Positions 18,001-28,037 of a stretch of 64,000 bases of DNA are shown here, one piece after another. Every line of letters begins with the position of its first letter. The stretch's first letter is position 1. The DNA is from Geobacter sp. Lineage in GTDB: Bacteria; Desulfobacterota; Desulfuromonadia; Geobacterales; Pseudopelobacteraceae. The notes under the pieces were generated by a model that ran no database searches, was not told the origin of the DNA, and saw nothing but the letters and a program-made list of their open reading frames with translations. The DNA is taken from assembly GCA_009684515.1 (NCBI GenBank), contig WKKS01000013.1:1-64000 (forward strand), read 5' to 3'. A program made the translations under genes and the position numbers.

Positions 18001-18204
18001 GTATTCAAAGTAAGTTGTGCTTGAATATAATACATCTTCATTGCTCTTGCCACATCTTCACCAGTCAGAGAATGGTTATCTCATCGTTTTGTAATAACTT
18101 TACAAAAAACATTTATAATTGTATTGTGCCAATTCTAATTTTGATGAACGCTGCATAATCAGTTTTCAAGTAATTTGCTTTTACCATTGTGAGTCGGGGG
18201 CTGA
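18001..18204. other. Intergenic region upstream of the EPS locus
   Basis: This stretch of about 200 bp before prsT is AT-rich and holds no ORF of note. A possible -10 box TATAAT occurs at about 18024 and again at about 18113 with poor or badly spaced -35 partners. I see no clear sigma-54 motif (GG-N10-GC with good flanks). The promoter of the first EPS operon is probably here but cannot be placed with confidence. Confidence 0.4.
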
Positions 18205-20850
18205 ATGAAAAAACTTTGCTTGGCATTAGTAATGCTGTTTGTTTGTTCTGCTTGTATTAGCAAATCTAAGGAAGATTTGTATACAGAAGGAATTAAACAG
18301 TTGAATTCTGCAAATGCCAGCGGTGCCGTTGTACTGTTCAAAAGCGCCTTGGAAAAGGATGAAAATTTCATTGATGCCCGTTTTCAGCTGGCTAAGGCTT
18401 ATGCAAAACTCGGGAAACTTGAGCAGGCTGAAAAAGAGTTTACGAAAGTTCTAAAACAAAATCCATCTCGTGATGACGTACTTCCGGAGTTGGCTGATGT
18501 TTATAATGCATCTAAGAGGCCTGATGATGCATTTAAGCTGGGAGAACAATATCTCGCAAAGCATCCCGGAAGCGTTGAAGGACTGGAAATACTTGGAATA
18601 TCCAGCGCTGTAAACGGTAAATATGTTGATGCCGAGAACTACTTTATTAAAGCATTGGCGGTTGACCCCGCACGTGTAAAAACAAAGTATGAGTTTGCAA
18701 CCGTACTTGTCGCTGGCGGCAAGGAACAAAAGGCTATAACCTTGTTGGAAGATTTGGTTCTAGCCGACTCTAAAAATGCTAAGGCGCTATATATGCTGGC
18801 TACTTTGGAGAAAAAGCTTGGTAATAATGATAGGGCGTTGGAGATATATAATCGGATCGTTGCAAACAACTCTTCTGAAACGTTGGCATCATATAAGGCT
18901 GGCCTTATACATATTGAAAGAGGAGAGCTGGACAAGGCCGATAAGATAGCTGATGATTTGAAATCAAGTAATCCCAGGCGTGCTGATGGACATCGTCTGA
19001 AAGGTTTGGTCAACTTCTATCGCAAGAACTATGCAGATGCTTTAACCAATCTACAGAATGCCAACAAAATCACACCATCGCTGGAAGGGTTTCACTTTCT
19101 GGGTCTTTGCTACTATAACCGGGGAGAGTTGGAAACCGCTCTCAGCCAGTTCCGAAAAATCCTTGATAACGTTCCAGAGTCTCGCCAGGCACGCTTGATG
19201 ACAGGCACCATCCTTCTGGCCCAGAAGAGAACAGATGATGCCATCACAGAAATCCAGAAAGTATTGCAAAATAATGATGAAGATGCGGCAGCTCATAACC
19301 TGCTGGGCAATGCCTATATGGCAAAAGGAATGTTCGATGAGGGAATGCGAGAGTTCAACCGGGCTACAAAAATAGATCCTAAGATAGTAGATGCCTATCT
19401 CAAAAAAGGATATTACTATTTCAGCAGAGGAAAGAATGCCGAGGGGGAGTCGGAACTTGTAACGGCGGTACATGCTGCACCAGATGCTATTAATAGCAGG
19501 CTGATCCTAGCTTCGTTTCACCAAAGAAGTGGCAACAGTGCTAAGGCCCTGTCAGTGCTCAGAGCCGGTTTGACTGGCAAGAAAAGCGATGCGGTGATTT
19601 ACAACAGTATCGCAGCCGTGCTTTTATCAACAAACAAGCTTGATGAAGGAATGAAAAATATACAAAAAGCCAAAGAAATTGATCCAGCCTTTGCCGCATC
19701 TTATCAAAACCTGGTCACAATCTATGCTGCCACAGGCAAATATGATAAGGCAATCGAAGAATACGTTACTTTGCTTCGTATAGACCCCAAAAATACTCGC
19801 GCAATGCTGGGACTGGCTGCTCTTTATGAAATAAAAGGCCTGGACAGTGAAGCCCAGGCACAATACATAAAAGCAACGGAGACAAAGCAGCCTGAAACTT
19901 ACATGGCTTTTGCCGGTTATTATAAGAAAAAGAACGATTCCAGCAAAGCGTTGAATATTCTTGAGGAAGCATTGAAAAATGATTCACGCAATGTGGCCGT
20001 ACTGGAAATGAAGGGTCGCTTGCTCGTCTCAGAAAATAAATATAAAGAAGCTCTAAGGGTGTTTGATGAAATAGAGCTTTTGAACCCGGAGGCGGGTGTC
20101 TCATTGAAAATTGGTGCCTATGTGACAATGAAAGATACTGCAAAGGCCTTAGAACAGGCCCGTAAAATCGTAGAAAAATATCCATCGTCAGCACGTGGCT
20201 ACATGGTGCTTGCCTCGATATATGAAAGCCAGAAAAACTTTGCCAGCGCAATAAGTGAAGCAAAAAACGGTGTAAAAGTAGATGGCAATAATCCCAAGGC
20301 AATTCTGTACCTTGGTAATCTGTTTGAAGCCAGTAAGGATTATAGCCAGGCCATGTTGCAATATACTGAAGCAGTGCGAAAAAAGCCTGATTTTGTACCG
20401 GCATTATTTGCCCAGGGCGCTCTGCTAGATTCAACCGGTAAGAAAAAAGAGGCTATAGCCAAGTACCGTGCGGTGCTGGAAAAAGCAGACAATTACGTAC
20501 CCGCACTTAATAATCTTGCCTATCTTTGTGCAGCAGGCTACGGAAGCAAGGAAGAGGCACTCCGATTAGCAATATCTGCATACAAACAGGAACCGGGAAA
20601 TGCAGGAATATTGGATACTCTGGGGTTTGCGTTACTTAAAAACCATCACCCAGATGACGCAAAAAAAGTTTTGGAGAAATCTGCAATCATGCTGACTAAT
20701 AATCCGACTGTTCACTACCATCTTGCGCTTGCTTATAAGGAAGCCGGTGATAAAATCAGTGCTAAGCGTACCTTGCAAAAAGCTCTTTCATTGGGCGAAT
20801 TTCCTGATTCAGGGGCAGCTGAACTTCTGGCGACGGAACTGAAAAAGTAG
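18205..20850 (+). CDS. prsT: XrtA/PEP-CTERM system TPR-repeat lipoprotein PrsT
   Basis: The product has 881 aa. The N-terminus is a lipoprotein signal ending in the lipobox CSAC (lipidated C17). The rest is an almost continuous array of tetratricopeptide repeats, seen as recurring A-x-L-G-x-Y and D-P motifs (for example AHNLLGNAYMAKGMFDEGM), the architecture of PrsT proteins that accompany exosortase EPS loci. It probably scaffolds assembly or export of the polysaccharide in the periplasm or at the outer membrane. It is the first gene of the EPS cluster, and the sugar transferase follows after 10 nt. The TPR count (well over 15) was estimated by eye. Confidence 0.9.
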   Translation: MKKLCLALVMLFVCSACISKSKEDLYTEGIKQLNSANASGAVVLFKSALEKDENFIDARFQLAKAYAKLGKLEQAEKEFTKVLKQNPSRDDVLPELADVYNASKRPDDAFKLGEQYLAKHPGSVEGLEILGISSAVNGKYVDAENYFIKALAVDPARVKTKYEFATVLVAGGKEQKAITLLEDLVLADSKNAKALYMLATLEKKLGNNDRALEIYNRIVANNSSETLASYKAGLIHIERGELDKADKIADDLKSSNPRRADGHRLKGLVNFYRKNYADALTNLQNANKITPSLEGFHFLGLCYYNRGELETALSQFRKILDNVPESRQARLMTGTILLAQKRTDDAITEIQKVLQNNDEDAAAHNLLGNAYMAKGMFDEGMREFNRATKIDPKIVDAYLKKGYYYFSRGKNAEGESELVTAVHAAPDAINSRLILASFHQRSGNSAKALSVLRAGLTGKKSDAVIYNSIAAVLLSTNKLDEGMKNIQKAKEIDPAFAASYQNLVTIYAATGKYDKAIEEYVTLLRIDPKNTRAMLGLAALYEIKGLDSEAQAQYIKATETKQPETYMAFAGYYKKKNDSSKALNILEEALKNDSRNVAVLEMKGRLLVSENKYKEALRVFDEIELLNPEAGVSLKIGAYVTMKDTAKALEQARKIVEKYPSSARGYMVLASIYESQKNFASAISEAKNGVKVDGNNPKAILYLGNLFEASKDYSQAMLQYTEAVRKKPDFVPALFAQGALLDSTGKKKEAIAKYRAVLEKADNYVPALNNLAYLCAAGYGSKEEALRLAISAYKQEPGNAGILDTLGFALLKNHHPDDAKKVLEKSAIMLTNNPTVHYHLALAYKEAGDKISAKRTLQKALSLGEFPDSGAAELLATELKK

Positions 20851-20860
20851 AGAGGCTGCA

Positions 20861-22252
20861 ATGGTTTTCCGTAGGGTGATACTTATTGTCGGTGATGCTG
20901 CATTGGCAGTTGCTTCCCTTTACTTAGCCGTCACGGTGAGGTTGGGGGCTTCTGAGGTTGCAGCTAAGCTTTATGGCTTTGCAGCCTTGTATACAAGCTG
21001 CATTTTTATCATTATTTTGTTGTTCTCCGCACACTTGATGGAAGTCTACAAGTTTGCCCGAAATATTAAAAAGATGGAAAAACTAATCAATGTTTTGTTT
21101 GGTGCGGCCACGTCATTTTCTCTGCTCTCGATCGTATATTACTTAGAACCAAACGTAATATTAGGAAGAGGCGTTCTGGTGATCTCGCTTTGTATTTTCG
21201 TCTTGTTTCAATTCTGCTGGCATTTGCTCTATATGATTGGAAACAATTACCCACAGTTTAGCCCTAGAGTTCTAATTCTTGGTACTGGTATACTGGCTGC
21301 TAAAATGGGTGAATTGATATCGTCAGACAGAAGCAACTACGACCTGGCTGGTTACGCTGACTGTGACGTGAATGAAACTCACGGGAATGAGCCTGATACC
21401 TGCCCCGTTGTTCCATTAAACTCCATTATCGGAGATTCCAAAGATTTATTAGCTACGTCCATTAAGGCAAGAGCCGAGATAATTGTCATCGCACTTTCAG
21501 AGAGGCGTGGAAACTTTCCTCTAAGAGATGTTTTGAGGTGCAAGTTGAACAGTATACAAATTGTTGATGCCCCAACGATATACGAGCGGGTACAGGGTAA
21601 GCTGATGCTGGAATCAATAACCCCTAGTTGGTTTATTTTTTCAGACGGCTTTCACAGGTCTATTTTATTCAGTATAGGCAAACGTGCAATTGACATTGTC
21701 CTTTCAGTTTTGGGGCTATCGATGATGCTCCCTTTTTTTCCATTAATTGCGTTTGCCATTAAACTTGATTCAAAGGGGCCGGTGTTGTTTCGTCAATTGC
21801 GTGTTGGGAACCGGGAAAAGCATTTTATGCTATATAAATTCAGGTCTATGCGCCAGGATGCAGAGCAGTATTCGGGAGCTGTGTGGGCAGAAAAAAACGA
21901 TGCTCGCGTGACAACTCTTGGGCGTTTTCTAAGGAATTCACGAGTAGATGAGATACCACAACTGATTAACGTGTTATTAGGCGACATGAGTTTAGTTGGA
22001 CCTCGTCCAGAGCGTCCTGAGTTTGTTGAGAAACTGAAGCAGATTATCCCCTATTATTCTAAACGGCATTTTATTCATCCTGGATTAACCGGTTGGGCTC
22101 AAGTGCGCTACCCCTACGGGGCATCCGTTGATGACGCTGTAGAAAAACTTCGCTATGATCTGTACTACATCAAAAACATGAATCCTTTTTTGGACACACT
22201 TATTTTCTTTGAAACCATAAAGGTGGTGCTTTTTGGACGAGGAGTGAGATAG
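20861..22252 (+). CDS. Exopolysaccharide polyprenyl-phosphate sugar transferase (XrtA-associated)
   Basis: The product has 463 aa. Four hydrophobic segments lie in the first 125 residues, followed by a CoA-binding-like domain (LILGTGILAAKMGELI) and a fifth hydrophobic segment at about residues 275-300. The C-terminal bacterial sugar transferase domain has the family blocks KRAIDIVLSVLGL, GPVLFRQLRVG, YKFRSMRQDAE, RVDEIPQLINVLLGDMSLVG-PRPERPEF and LTGWAQVRYPYG. It transfers the first sugar phosphate onto undecaprenyl phosphate to start each repeat unit. Its place after prsT matches the PEP-CTERM-associated subfamily. The sugar it uses cannot be read from the sequence. Confidence 0.92.
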   Translation: MVFRRVILIVGDAALAVASLYLAVTVRLGASEVAAKLYGFAALYTSCIFIIILLFSAHLMEVYKFARNIKKMEKLINVLFGAATSFSLLSIVYYLEPNVILGRGVLVISLCIFVLFQFCWHLLYMIGNNYPQFSPRVLILGTGILAAKMGELISSDRSNYDLAGYADCDVNETHGNEPDTCPVVPLNSIIGDSKDLLATSIKARAEIIVIALSERRGNFPLRDVLRCKLNSIQIVDAPTIYERVQGKLMLESITPSWFIFSDGFHRSILFSIGKRAIDIVLSVLGLSMMLPFFPLIAFAIKLDSKGPVLFRQLRVGNREKHFMLYKFRSMRQDAEQYSGAVWAEKNDARVTTLGRFLRNSRVDEIPQLINVLLGDMSLVGPRPERPEFVEKLKQIIPYYSKRHFIHPGLTGWAQVRYPYGASVDDAVEKLRYDLYYIKNMNPFLDTLIFFETIKVVLFGRGVR

Positions 22253-22324
22253 AGATGATTTACATTATGCGTTCACTGATTCTTTGATGGATAGTTAGAT
22301 AATTTAATGCTGGGAGTCGAATCC

Positions 22325-23131
22325 ATGAAGACCAGATCCATGTTGTTAATTTTAACCATGTTACTAGTTCTACCATTTACCATACATGCAGGGGATTATG
22401 TCATCGGTGAAGGTGATACCCTTGATATTGCTGTCTGGGGTGTGAAAGAGTTGTCGTTTCCCGCCAAAGTTAGACCGGATGGCAAAATTACTGTCCCTGG
22501 TTTAGGTGACGTGGCGGCCAGTGGACAAACCCCTACTGCTCTGCAAGCGTCTTTGACTGCTAGGATTAAAGAACTTGTTAAAAACCCTATCGTTACTGTA
22601 GCGGTCACGGGCATTACTAACAGCAAGGTCTATATTTTTGGCGGTGGAGTGAAAGCTGGCGTTTTTGACTTGCTCCAGCGCTCGACTCTTCTTCAACTGC
22701 TCTGCACGGTTGGAGAAGTGAAAACTGCTGACCTCAAAAAATCTTACCTACTCAGGAAAGGCGTCAAAATCAAAGAAGATTTTTATGCATTGTTTATAAG
22801 TGGCGATACTAATGGGGATATTCAGCTTGAATCCGGAGATTCGATATTTATACCTCTTCTAATCGACAAAAATGTCTATGTCTTGGGTGCCGTCAACACG
22901 CCAAAAGCCATTGAGTACCATGATGGTATGACGGTTATGGAAGCGATACTGGAATCGGGCGGCTTTACGAAATTTGCCAGCCAAAACGATACTCAGATTT
23001 ACAGAAAGGATAGGAAGGGCGTAGAGTCAATCCCTGTAAAGGCGAAGGAGATTATACAGGGAGGCAACATGTCTCAGAATACCAAGCTAAAACCTGGCGA
23101 TTATATTGTCGTCAAGGAAAGTCTGTTTTGA
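22325..23131 (+). CDS. Polysaccharide export protein, Wza-like (XrtA-associated)
   Basis: The product has 268 aa. A signal peptide (MKTRSMLLILTMLLVLPF ... IHA) is followed by the Poly_export domain (YVIGEGDTLDIAVWGVKELS) and SLBB beta-grasp repeats (VYIFGGGVKAGVFDL; VYVLGAVNTPKAIEY). Such proteins form the outer-membrane channel for the polymer. The start is set at ATG 22325, 8 nt after GGGAG; an in-frame ATG at 22307 has no site. Unlike classical Wza there is no lipobox cysteine, so outer-membrane attachment may rely on another partner such as the beta-barrel encoded at 26740. Confidence 0.9.
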   Translation: MKTRSMLLILTMLLVLPFTIHAGDYVIGEGDTLDIAVWGVKELSFPAKVRPDGKITVPGLGDVAASGQTPTALQASLTARIKELVKNPIVTVAVTGITNSKVYIFGGGVKAGVFDLLQRSTLLQLLCTVGEVKTADLKKSYLLRKGVKIKEDFYALFISGDTNGDIQLESGDSIFIPLLIDKNVYVLGAVNTPKAIEYHDGMTVMEAILESGGFTKFASQNDTQIYRKDRKGVESIPVKAKEIIQGGNMSQNTKLKPGDYIVVKESLF

Positions 23132-23177
23132 TAAATATTATTCAGCACCAATGCCATAACGTAATCGGAGAATTCAC

Positions 23178-24635
23178 ATGACACCAGACGAATTTGATTA
23201 CAATAAATATTTAAACCTCGTTAAGAGAAATAAAGTCCTGTGCCTGGTGCCTGCGCTGGCAATCATGACAGTCATAACTGTGGCGAGTTATCTGATACCA
23301 AACCAATACGAAGCCAAGTGTACTGTGTTTGTCGAAAAAAGTGTTATTTCAGAGCTGTTGAAAGGTCTGGCATTTTCTCCCTCTGCAGATGACAAGATTA
23401 AGGTTCTATCGTACGCACTGAGTAGCCGGACTTTGATATCTAAAGTGCTGGACGAGCTAGATCTTGAAAAAAACAATGGATACGAGCAGGAAAAGCTGAT
23501 TAAGAAATATCAGGACAAAACACAAATAAAGATCAAGGACAGAGAAGAGCTTTTTGTCGTTTCATTCCAGGATAAAAATCCTAAAATTGCTCGTGATTAT
23601 GTTAATGCGCTGGTACGACGCTACATTGATGAAAACACTTCCAGCAAAAGAGAAGAATCATACGGAGCCAACAAATTTGTTTCTGAGCAGTTAACTACAT
23701 TTAGGGAAAAACTGGATAAATCAGAAGAAGCGGCCAACGCCTTTAAAAGTGGTTCTGGCTCTATTGCCAGCATGGACCCCTCGTTACTGCTCAAGGATAT
23801 CAATGATTCTCAGCAGAGACTTGACGAACTCAGAATACGACGAACCCAGTTGGAAACTGCTCTATCTGGCTTAAGTAGGGTCAGTTCAGCTCAGTCAAAC
23901 ATGCCGACACTGCAAAAGAGACTGCAGGAACTGCAATTGCAATATACCGATAGTTACCCAGAAATTCAGCGGGTAAAAGAAGATATCCGGGCATTGAATG
24001 AGCAGCTTAAGAGCGGCCAGAGAATTGACACGCCGGTCGATTCGCCTGAATATGCTAAAATTAATTCAGAGCTTAGAGCACTTCGACAAGCTGAAACCAA
24101 TCTAGCGAATAACATCACCAAAAATCGCAGCCTGCTTCACAATATCCCCGCAGCGAAAGCAACACTAGACAGCCTTGAGCGCGAAAAGAACTCGCAAAAA
24201 AATCTATACGAGGCACTTCTGGCCCGGCAAGGACAGTCCGAGGTCTCAAAACAGATGGAAGTTCAGGATAAATCCACAGTTTTCAGGGTGGTGGATCCTG
24301 CTGTACTGCCGTACAGACCGGTCGGTCCGGATCGTGCCAGAATCATTTTGATGGGTATTTTGGCAGGGATAGGGGGTGGCCTGGGTCTTGTGCTTTTGAA
24401 AGATCAGATGGATGGTTCGATAAAAAATATAGATATGGCTAAACAACTTGGGTTTCCAGTACTTGCAGTAATTCCCAGGATTGAAGACCCGCAGCGACTG
24501 GCTCAGCAGGCCAAAAGTGACCGTAGGTTGTATGTTGCTGCAGGAGTATATTTTACGATTATACTTTTAGTGCTTGCAACTGAGGTTGCCGGTGTAACGG
24601 TAATATCAAAGGCTATTACTAGGCTGACAAGTTAA
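23178..24635 (+). CDS. Chain-length determinant (Wzz-like, XrtA-associated)
   Basis: The product has 485 aa. An N-terminal Wzz domain begins with a membrane segment at about residues 20-40 and runs into a long periplasmic coiled-coil region (about 160-390, rich in Q, E, L and R). The proline-rich motif and second membrane segment come near the C-terminus (LPYRPVGPDRARIILMGILA). A third hydrophobic stretch lies at about 452-475. It is a polysaccharide co-polymerase that sets chain length and partners the kinase encoded next. The kinase is a separate protein here, not a fused C-terminal domain. Confidence 0.91.
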   Translation: MTPDEFDYNKYLNLVKRNKVLCLVPALAIMTVITVASYLIPNQYEAKCTVFVEKSVISELLKGLAFSPSADDKIKVLSYALSSRTLISKVLDELDLEKNNGYEQEKLIKKYQDKTQIKIKDREELFVVSFQDKNPKIARDYVNALVRRYIDENTSSKREESYGANKFVSEQLTTFREKLDKSEEAANAFKSGSGSIASMDPSLLLKDINDSQQRLDELRIRRTQLETALSGLSRVSSAQSNMPTLQKRLQELQLQYTDSYPEIQRVKEDIRALNEQLKSGQRIDTPVDSPEYAKINSELRALRQAETNLANNITKNRSLLHNIPAAKATLDSLEREKNSQKNLYEALLARQGQSEVSKQMEVQDKSTVFRVVDPAVLPYRPVGPDRARIILMGILAGIGGGLGLVLLKDQMDGSIKNIDMAKQLGFPVLAVIPRIEDPQRLAQQAKSDRRLYVAAGVYFTIILLVLATEVAGVTVISKAITRLTS

Positions 24636-24680
24636 GAATTACAATAGTTGATTTTATTATGAATTGGACAGGAATAATAA

Positions 24681-25508
24681 ATGAGTAGAATCGAGAGAGC
24701 CCTGGAAAGGGCCGCGCAAATTAGGAACAGCTCACCGGTCGCAGTTGTTGCAGAAAACCCGCAGAATGAAGGAACTCCTCCGACAAGAGAGAGTTCGTCA
24801 CGGACAATTACAATTAATTCTGATGATCGTCTGCTGGTAACGTTGACAGAACCGCATTCAGCTGTTTCTGAACAATATCGCAAGTTGAAAAGCAGTCTTG
24901 TGCGCCTGGCCAATGAAGGTGGGTTTCGTAACCTTTTGATGGTGACCAGCGCCGTAGCGGGCGAAGGGAAAAGTCTTACCGCTGCTAATCTTGCCGTATC
25001 CATGGCCCAGGAATATGATCTTACTGTGCTGCTTATAGATGCCGATCTGCGGAGACCAAGCATACACGAGTACCTTGGTTTTGAGCAGACCATAGGACTG
25101 TCTGACTGTCTGCAAGATGGAATCGACATTGGTGATGCGATCATTAAGACCAGCATCAGCAAGCTTTCAGTTATTTCCGCAGGCCGTGAGGTGGAGAAGC
25201 CGCTGGAGTTGTTTGCCTCTAAAAAAATGCAAAAAACGATGGCTGAAATTAAGCACCGTTATAATGACCGCTACGTAATCATCGATACCCCTCCATTGCT
25301 GCCATTTGCCGAGACGCGTTCCTTGGCGCATTTAGTTGATGGGATTGTGCTCGTGATTCAAGAGGGAGTTACATCTCAAGAAAGTGTTTTTGAAGCCAAG
25401 GAAATTTTAAATGGGTGTCCGATTTTGGGTGTGGTACTAAACTACTCAACAGCTGTCAATACCGGAAACTCTCATTATTCCAGCTATTATTGCAGACAAG
25501 CAGTCTAG
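24681..25508 (+). CDS. Tyrosine autokinase (BY-kinase, XrtA-associated)
   Basis: The product has 275 aa. Walker A SAVAGEGKS lies at residues 90-98, Walker A' VLLIDADLRRP at 116-126 and Walker B YVIIDTPP at 198-205. The C-terminus ends with a short tyrosine cluster (Y266, Y269, Y270), the usual autophosphorylation site of such kinases. It controls polymerisation and export with the chain-length protein just upstream. The N-terminal 50 residues (MSRIERALERAAQIR ...) match the style of the PEP-CTERM-associated family. Confidence 0.91.
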   Translation: MSRIERALERAAQIRNSSPVAVVAENPQNEGTPPTRESSSRTITINSDDRLLVTLTEPHSAVSEQYRKLKSSLVRLANEGGFRNLLMVTSAVAGEGKSLTAANLAVSMAQEYDLTVLLIDADLRRPSIHEYLGFEQTIGLSDCLQDGIDIGDAIIKTSISKLSVISAGREVEKPLELFASKKMQKTMAEIKHRYNDRYVIIDTPPLLPFAETRSLAHLVDGIVLVIQEGVTSQESVFEAKEILNGCPILGVVLNYSTAVNTGNSHYSSYYCRQAV

Positions 25509-25535
25509 TGAAGTATTGGTCCGGAGCATAAGTCA

Positions 25536-26708
25536 ATGTACCGATCATTTTTCAATTTAAAATGCAAACCGTTTGACCTGATTCCGAATCCGGAATTCAT
25601 GTTCTTAAGTAGAACACACAAAAAGGCCATAACCTACCTGGATTACGGTATTCGCGAACGGGCCGGTTTTATTTTACTTACGGGCGAGGTTGGCTCCGGC
25701 AAGACAACCATAATCAGAGAGCTGATCAATAAGCACCTTGAAAGGGTTGTTCTTGCAAAGGTATTTAATACCAAAGTTAACTCGGAACAGTTGTTGGCCA
25801 TGATTAATGACGATTTTGACCTTCCGGTTCAGGGTAAGGACAAGATAGAGTTGCTACGGGATCTTAATCGTTTTCTGGTTGAGCAGTATGAAAAGGGAAA
25901 TCAACCGTTGCTGATCATTGACGAGGCTCAGAACCTAAGCCCTGAAACGCTGGAAGAAATTCGGATGTTGTCAAACCTGGAGACAGCCGACTCCAAGTTG
26001 CTGCAAATAATTCTTGTCGGGCAGCCGGAATTGCGAACTTTGCTGGCCAAGCCGGAACTGCGCCAGTTGAGGCAACGGATTAGTATTCAATGTAACCTGC
26101 AGCCTCTCAACCGTCAGGAAACTGAAGAATATATTCTTCATCGCCTGCAAGTGGCAGGGAATCGTGATGCTCTTCACTTCTCGCATGAAGCACTTGATAT
26201 GATATTTGTATACTGCAATGGTATCCCCAGATTGATAAACATAATCTGTGATTTTTTGCTCTTGGCGGCCTTTGCTGAAGAGAACTGTGATGTTGATGAA
26301 GAGATGATTCGCGATATTGTCGGCGACCTTGATTTAGATAATAGCTGCTGGATACACGAAAAGTCGCCACAAGACGGTGATAAGGCAATTTCAAACATTG
26401 CTAACAACCGATCTGGCTTAAATTGGTCTGAAAGCCGGATTGAAGCTCTTTTTGATAGACTTAACCAGCGTATAGAAGAGTACGAAAATAAAACGCTCGT
26501 TGCAACTCAGGCTCCACTCAAAAAAATAAATGAGCGTTTGGACCAAATACAGGATGATTTTATTCTTCAAATAAACAGTACAAATGCCGTCGTTGCCAAA
26601 ATTAGCAAAAAAATTGAGGGACAATCGGAAAACTTGCCACTGACTCGGGAACCTTTCGGCGATAGCATTGTAGAAAAGGCAAGTCTGATTAGAAGAATTT
26701 TCGGCTAA
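25536..26708 (+). CDS. GspA/ExeA-type AAA ATPase, XrtA-associated
   Basis: The product has 390 aa. The AAA domain begins YRSFFNLKCKPFDLIPNPEF, the usual start of ExeA/TniB-like ATPases in exosortase loci, with Walker A GEVGSGKT (residues 50-57) and Walker B LLIIDEAQN (125-133). Arginine-rich sensor segments follow (LRQLRQRIS, CNGIPRLINIICD). The C-terminal 100 residues are charged and likely coiled coil. It presumably powers or regulates envelope assembly of the export machine; the exact role is not known for the family. Confidence 0.88.
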   Translation: MYRSFFNLKCKPFDLIPNPEFMFLSRTHKKAITYLDYGIRERAGFILLTGEVGSGKTTIIRELINKHLERVVLAKVFNTKVNSEQLLAMINDDFDLPVQGKDKIELLRDLNRFLVEQYEKGNQPLLIIDEAQNLSPETLEEIRMLSNLETADSKLLQIILVGQPELRTLLAKPELRQLRQRISIQCNLQPLNRQETEEYILHRLQVAGNRDALHFSHEALDMIFVYCNGIPRLINIICDFLLLAAFAEENCDVDEEMIRDIVGDLDLDNSCWIHEKSPQDGDKAISNIANNRSGLNWSESRIEALFDRLNQRIEEYENKTLVATQAPLKKINERLDQIQDDFILQINSTNAVVAKISKKIEGQSENLPLTREPFGDSIVEKASLIRRIFG

Positions 26709-26739
26709 TGCGGGCAAAATAGAGAACTACAGGGGAAAA

Positions 26740-28035
26740 ATGCTGCTTATGGCTAAGGAAAAGATAATTAAATTGTCATACTTTACCACTACGATGAGCA
26801 CGTTATTGCTTATTGCCTCAAATTCACAGGGTGCAGATTTTAGTTTTAAGCCTTCGCTAGCGATCAGCGAAGAGATTTCTGATAACATATATCAAGATGC
26901 AAATAATAGGCGTACTGAGTTCACCACTAAGGTTCAACCCGCCTTTACTTCGAGTTACAAAGCGCCCCTGTGGCACTGGGACGCCGCATATACGTTTGAT
27001 TTTAAAAACTTTGCGCGGAAAAGTGGTGCTGACGAGTACAATCACAATGCCGAATTGAAGGGAAACATATATTCACAAGACAATTTTTTGCATCTTGATG
27101 TTAGCGAAAAGTACGAACAGATATTTACTAATATATCGCGAGATCAAACAACACAGAGCAGTCTCAACATCGATCAAACCAAACAAAACGCTGCCGTAGT
27201 TTCTCCTTATTTGCTGTGGCGTTTGAAGGAAAGAAACTCACTCAAATCTGGCTACCGCTATAGCGACATACGCTACTGGGGAGTCGGAAGCGATAAGGGT
27301 CAACATGATGCCTTTGCAGATTTTACCCATGAATTTACGCCTAAGCTTAGTATTTCCACAGGATACCAGTTTAGATTCACTCAAATAACCCCTGACTTGT
27401 CTATTAGAAATGCTTCCAACCAAATTACAACACACAGAGTTTCCGGGGGTTTTCAATATTTATATGCTGACATGTCGTCCATTTTTGCAACGATCGGAGG
27501 CAATTGGCAAAAATATAGCAATGGCAGCCACCCAACGTTTATTACATGGGACGTTGGGATAATTCATGATTTTAACTTTGCAGTGGCAAAGCTTCAAACC
27601 TCTTCCCAAATTACTGAAGACCCCTTGGCGGTCTCTACTACAGTAACCACTTACAGCTTTAATCTCGACAAGACAATGCCGCGTGGCGTCATCGGATTTT
27701 CCAGTGTGTATACAGAGTATACCGATACGCAACTTAGCGTAAATAATCAGCGGAAACTTGCTTTTTCCGGATCTGGACGCTATGAAGTCCTCCCTAACCT
27801 CACTCCAGATCTTAGTGTTATTGTCGAACGTTTCTATCAGATTTTGGGCACTGGAAACACTGGAACTAACTTTCCCTATCACCTAAGCGCAACGGCCGGG
27901 CTGAGTTATGCTCTAAATTACGATATTAAATTGAGTCTGAGATATACCTATGACACATACAGAAATGATCTGGAAAATGCCAAAGGTTCAAATGATATCA
28001 ATCGTGGATATGTGGAAGTAAAGAAGGTGTTTTGA
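26740..28035 (+). CDS. Outer-membrane beta-barrel protein, PEP-CTERM system-associated
   Basis: The product has 431 aa. A signal peptide ends near SNSQG-ADF, followed by many alternating beta strands typical of an outer-membrane barrel and a C-terminal phenylalanine (EVKKVF). The pattern SFKPSLAISEEISDNI at the mature start matches the family found in exosortase EPS loci, where it may act as an outer-membrane secretion pore (analogous to BcsC or AlgE). The ATG at 26740 is 4 nt from AGGGG; an in-frame ATG at 26749 is 13 nt away. Confidence 0.85.
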   Translation: MLLMAKEKIIKLSYFTTTMSTLLLIASNSQGADFSFKPSLAISEEISDNIYQDANNRRTEFTTKVQPAFTSSYKAPLWHWDAAYTFDFKNFARKSGADEYNHNAELKGNIYSQDNFLHLDVSEKYEQIFTNISRDQTTQSSLNIDQTKQNAAVVSPYLLWRLKERNSLKSGYRYSDIRYWGVGSDKGQHDAFADFTHEFTPKLSISTGYQFRFTQITPDLSIRNASNQITTHRVSGGFQYLYADMSSIFATIGGNWQKYSNGSHPTFITWDVGIIHDFNFAVAKLQTSSQITEDPLAVSTTVTTYSFNLDKTMPRGVIGFSSVYTEYTDTQLSVNNQRKLAFSGSGRYEVLPNLTPDLSVIVERFYQILGTGNTGTNFPYHLSATAGLSYALNYDIKLSLRYTYDTYRNDLENAKGSNDINRGYVEVKKVF

Positions 28036-28037
28036 CG

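Noticed and set aside
18089..18118. Promoter TTGTAA ... TATAAT before prsT
   Set aside because: The spacer is 19 nt and the region is generally AT-rich, so the match is not convincing enough to list as a promoter.
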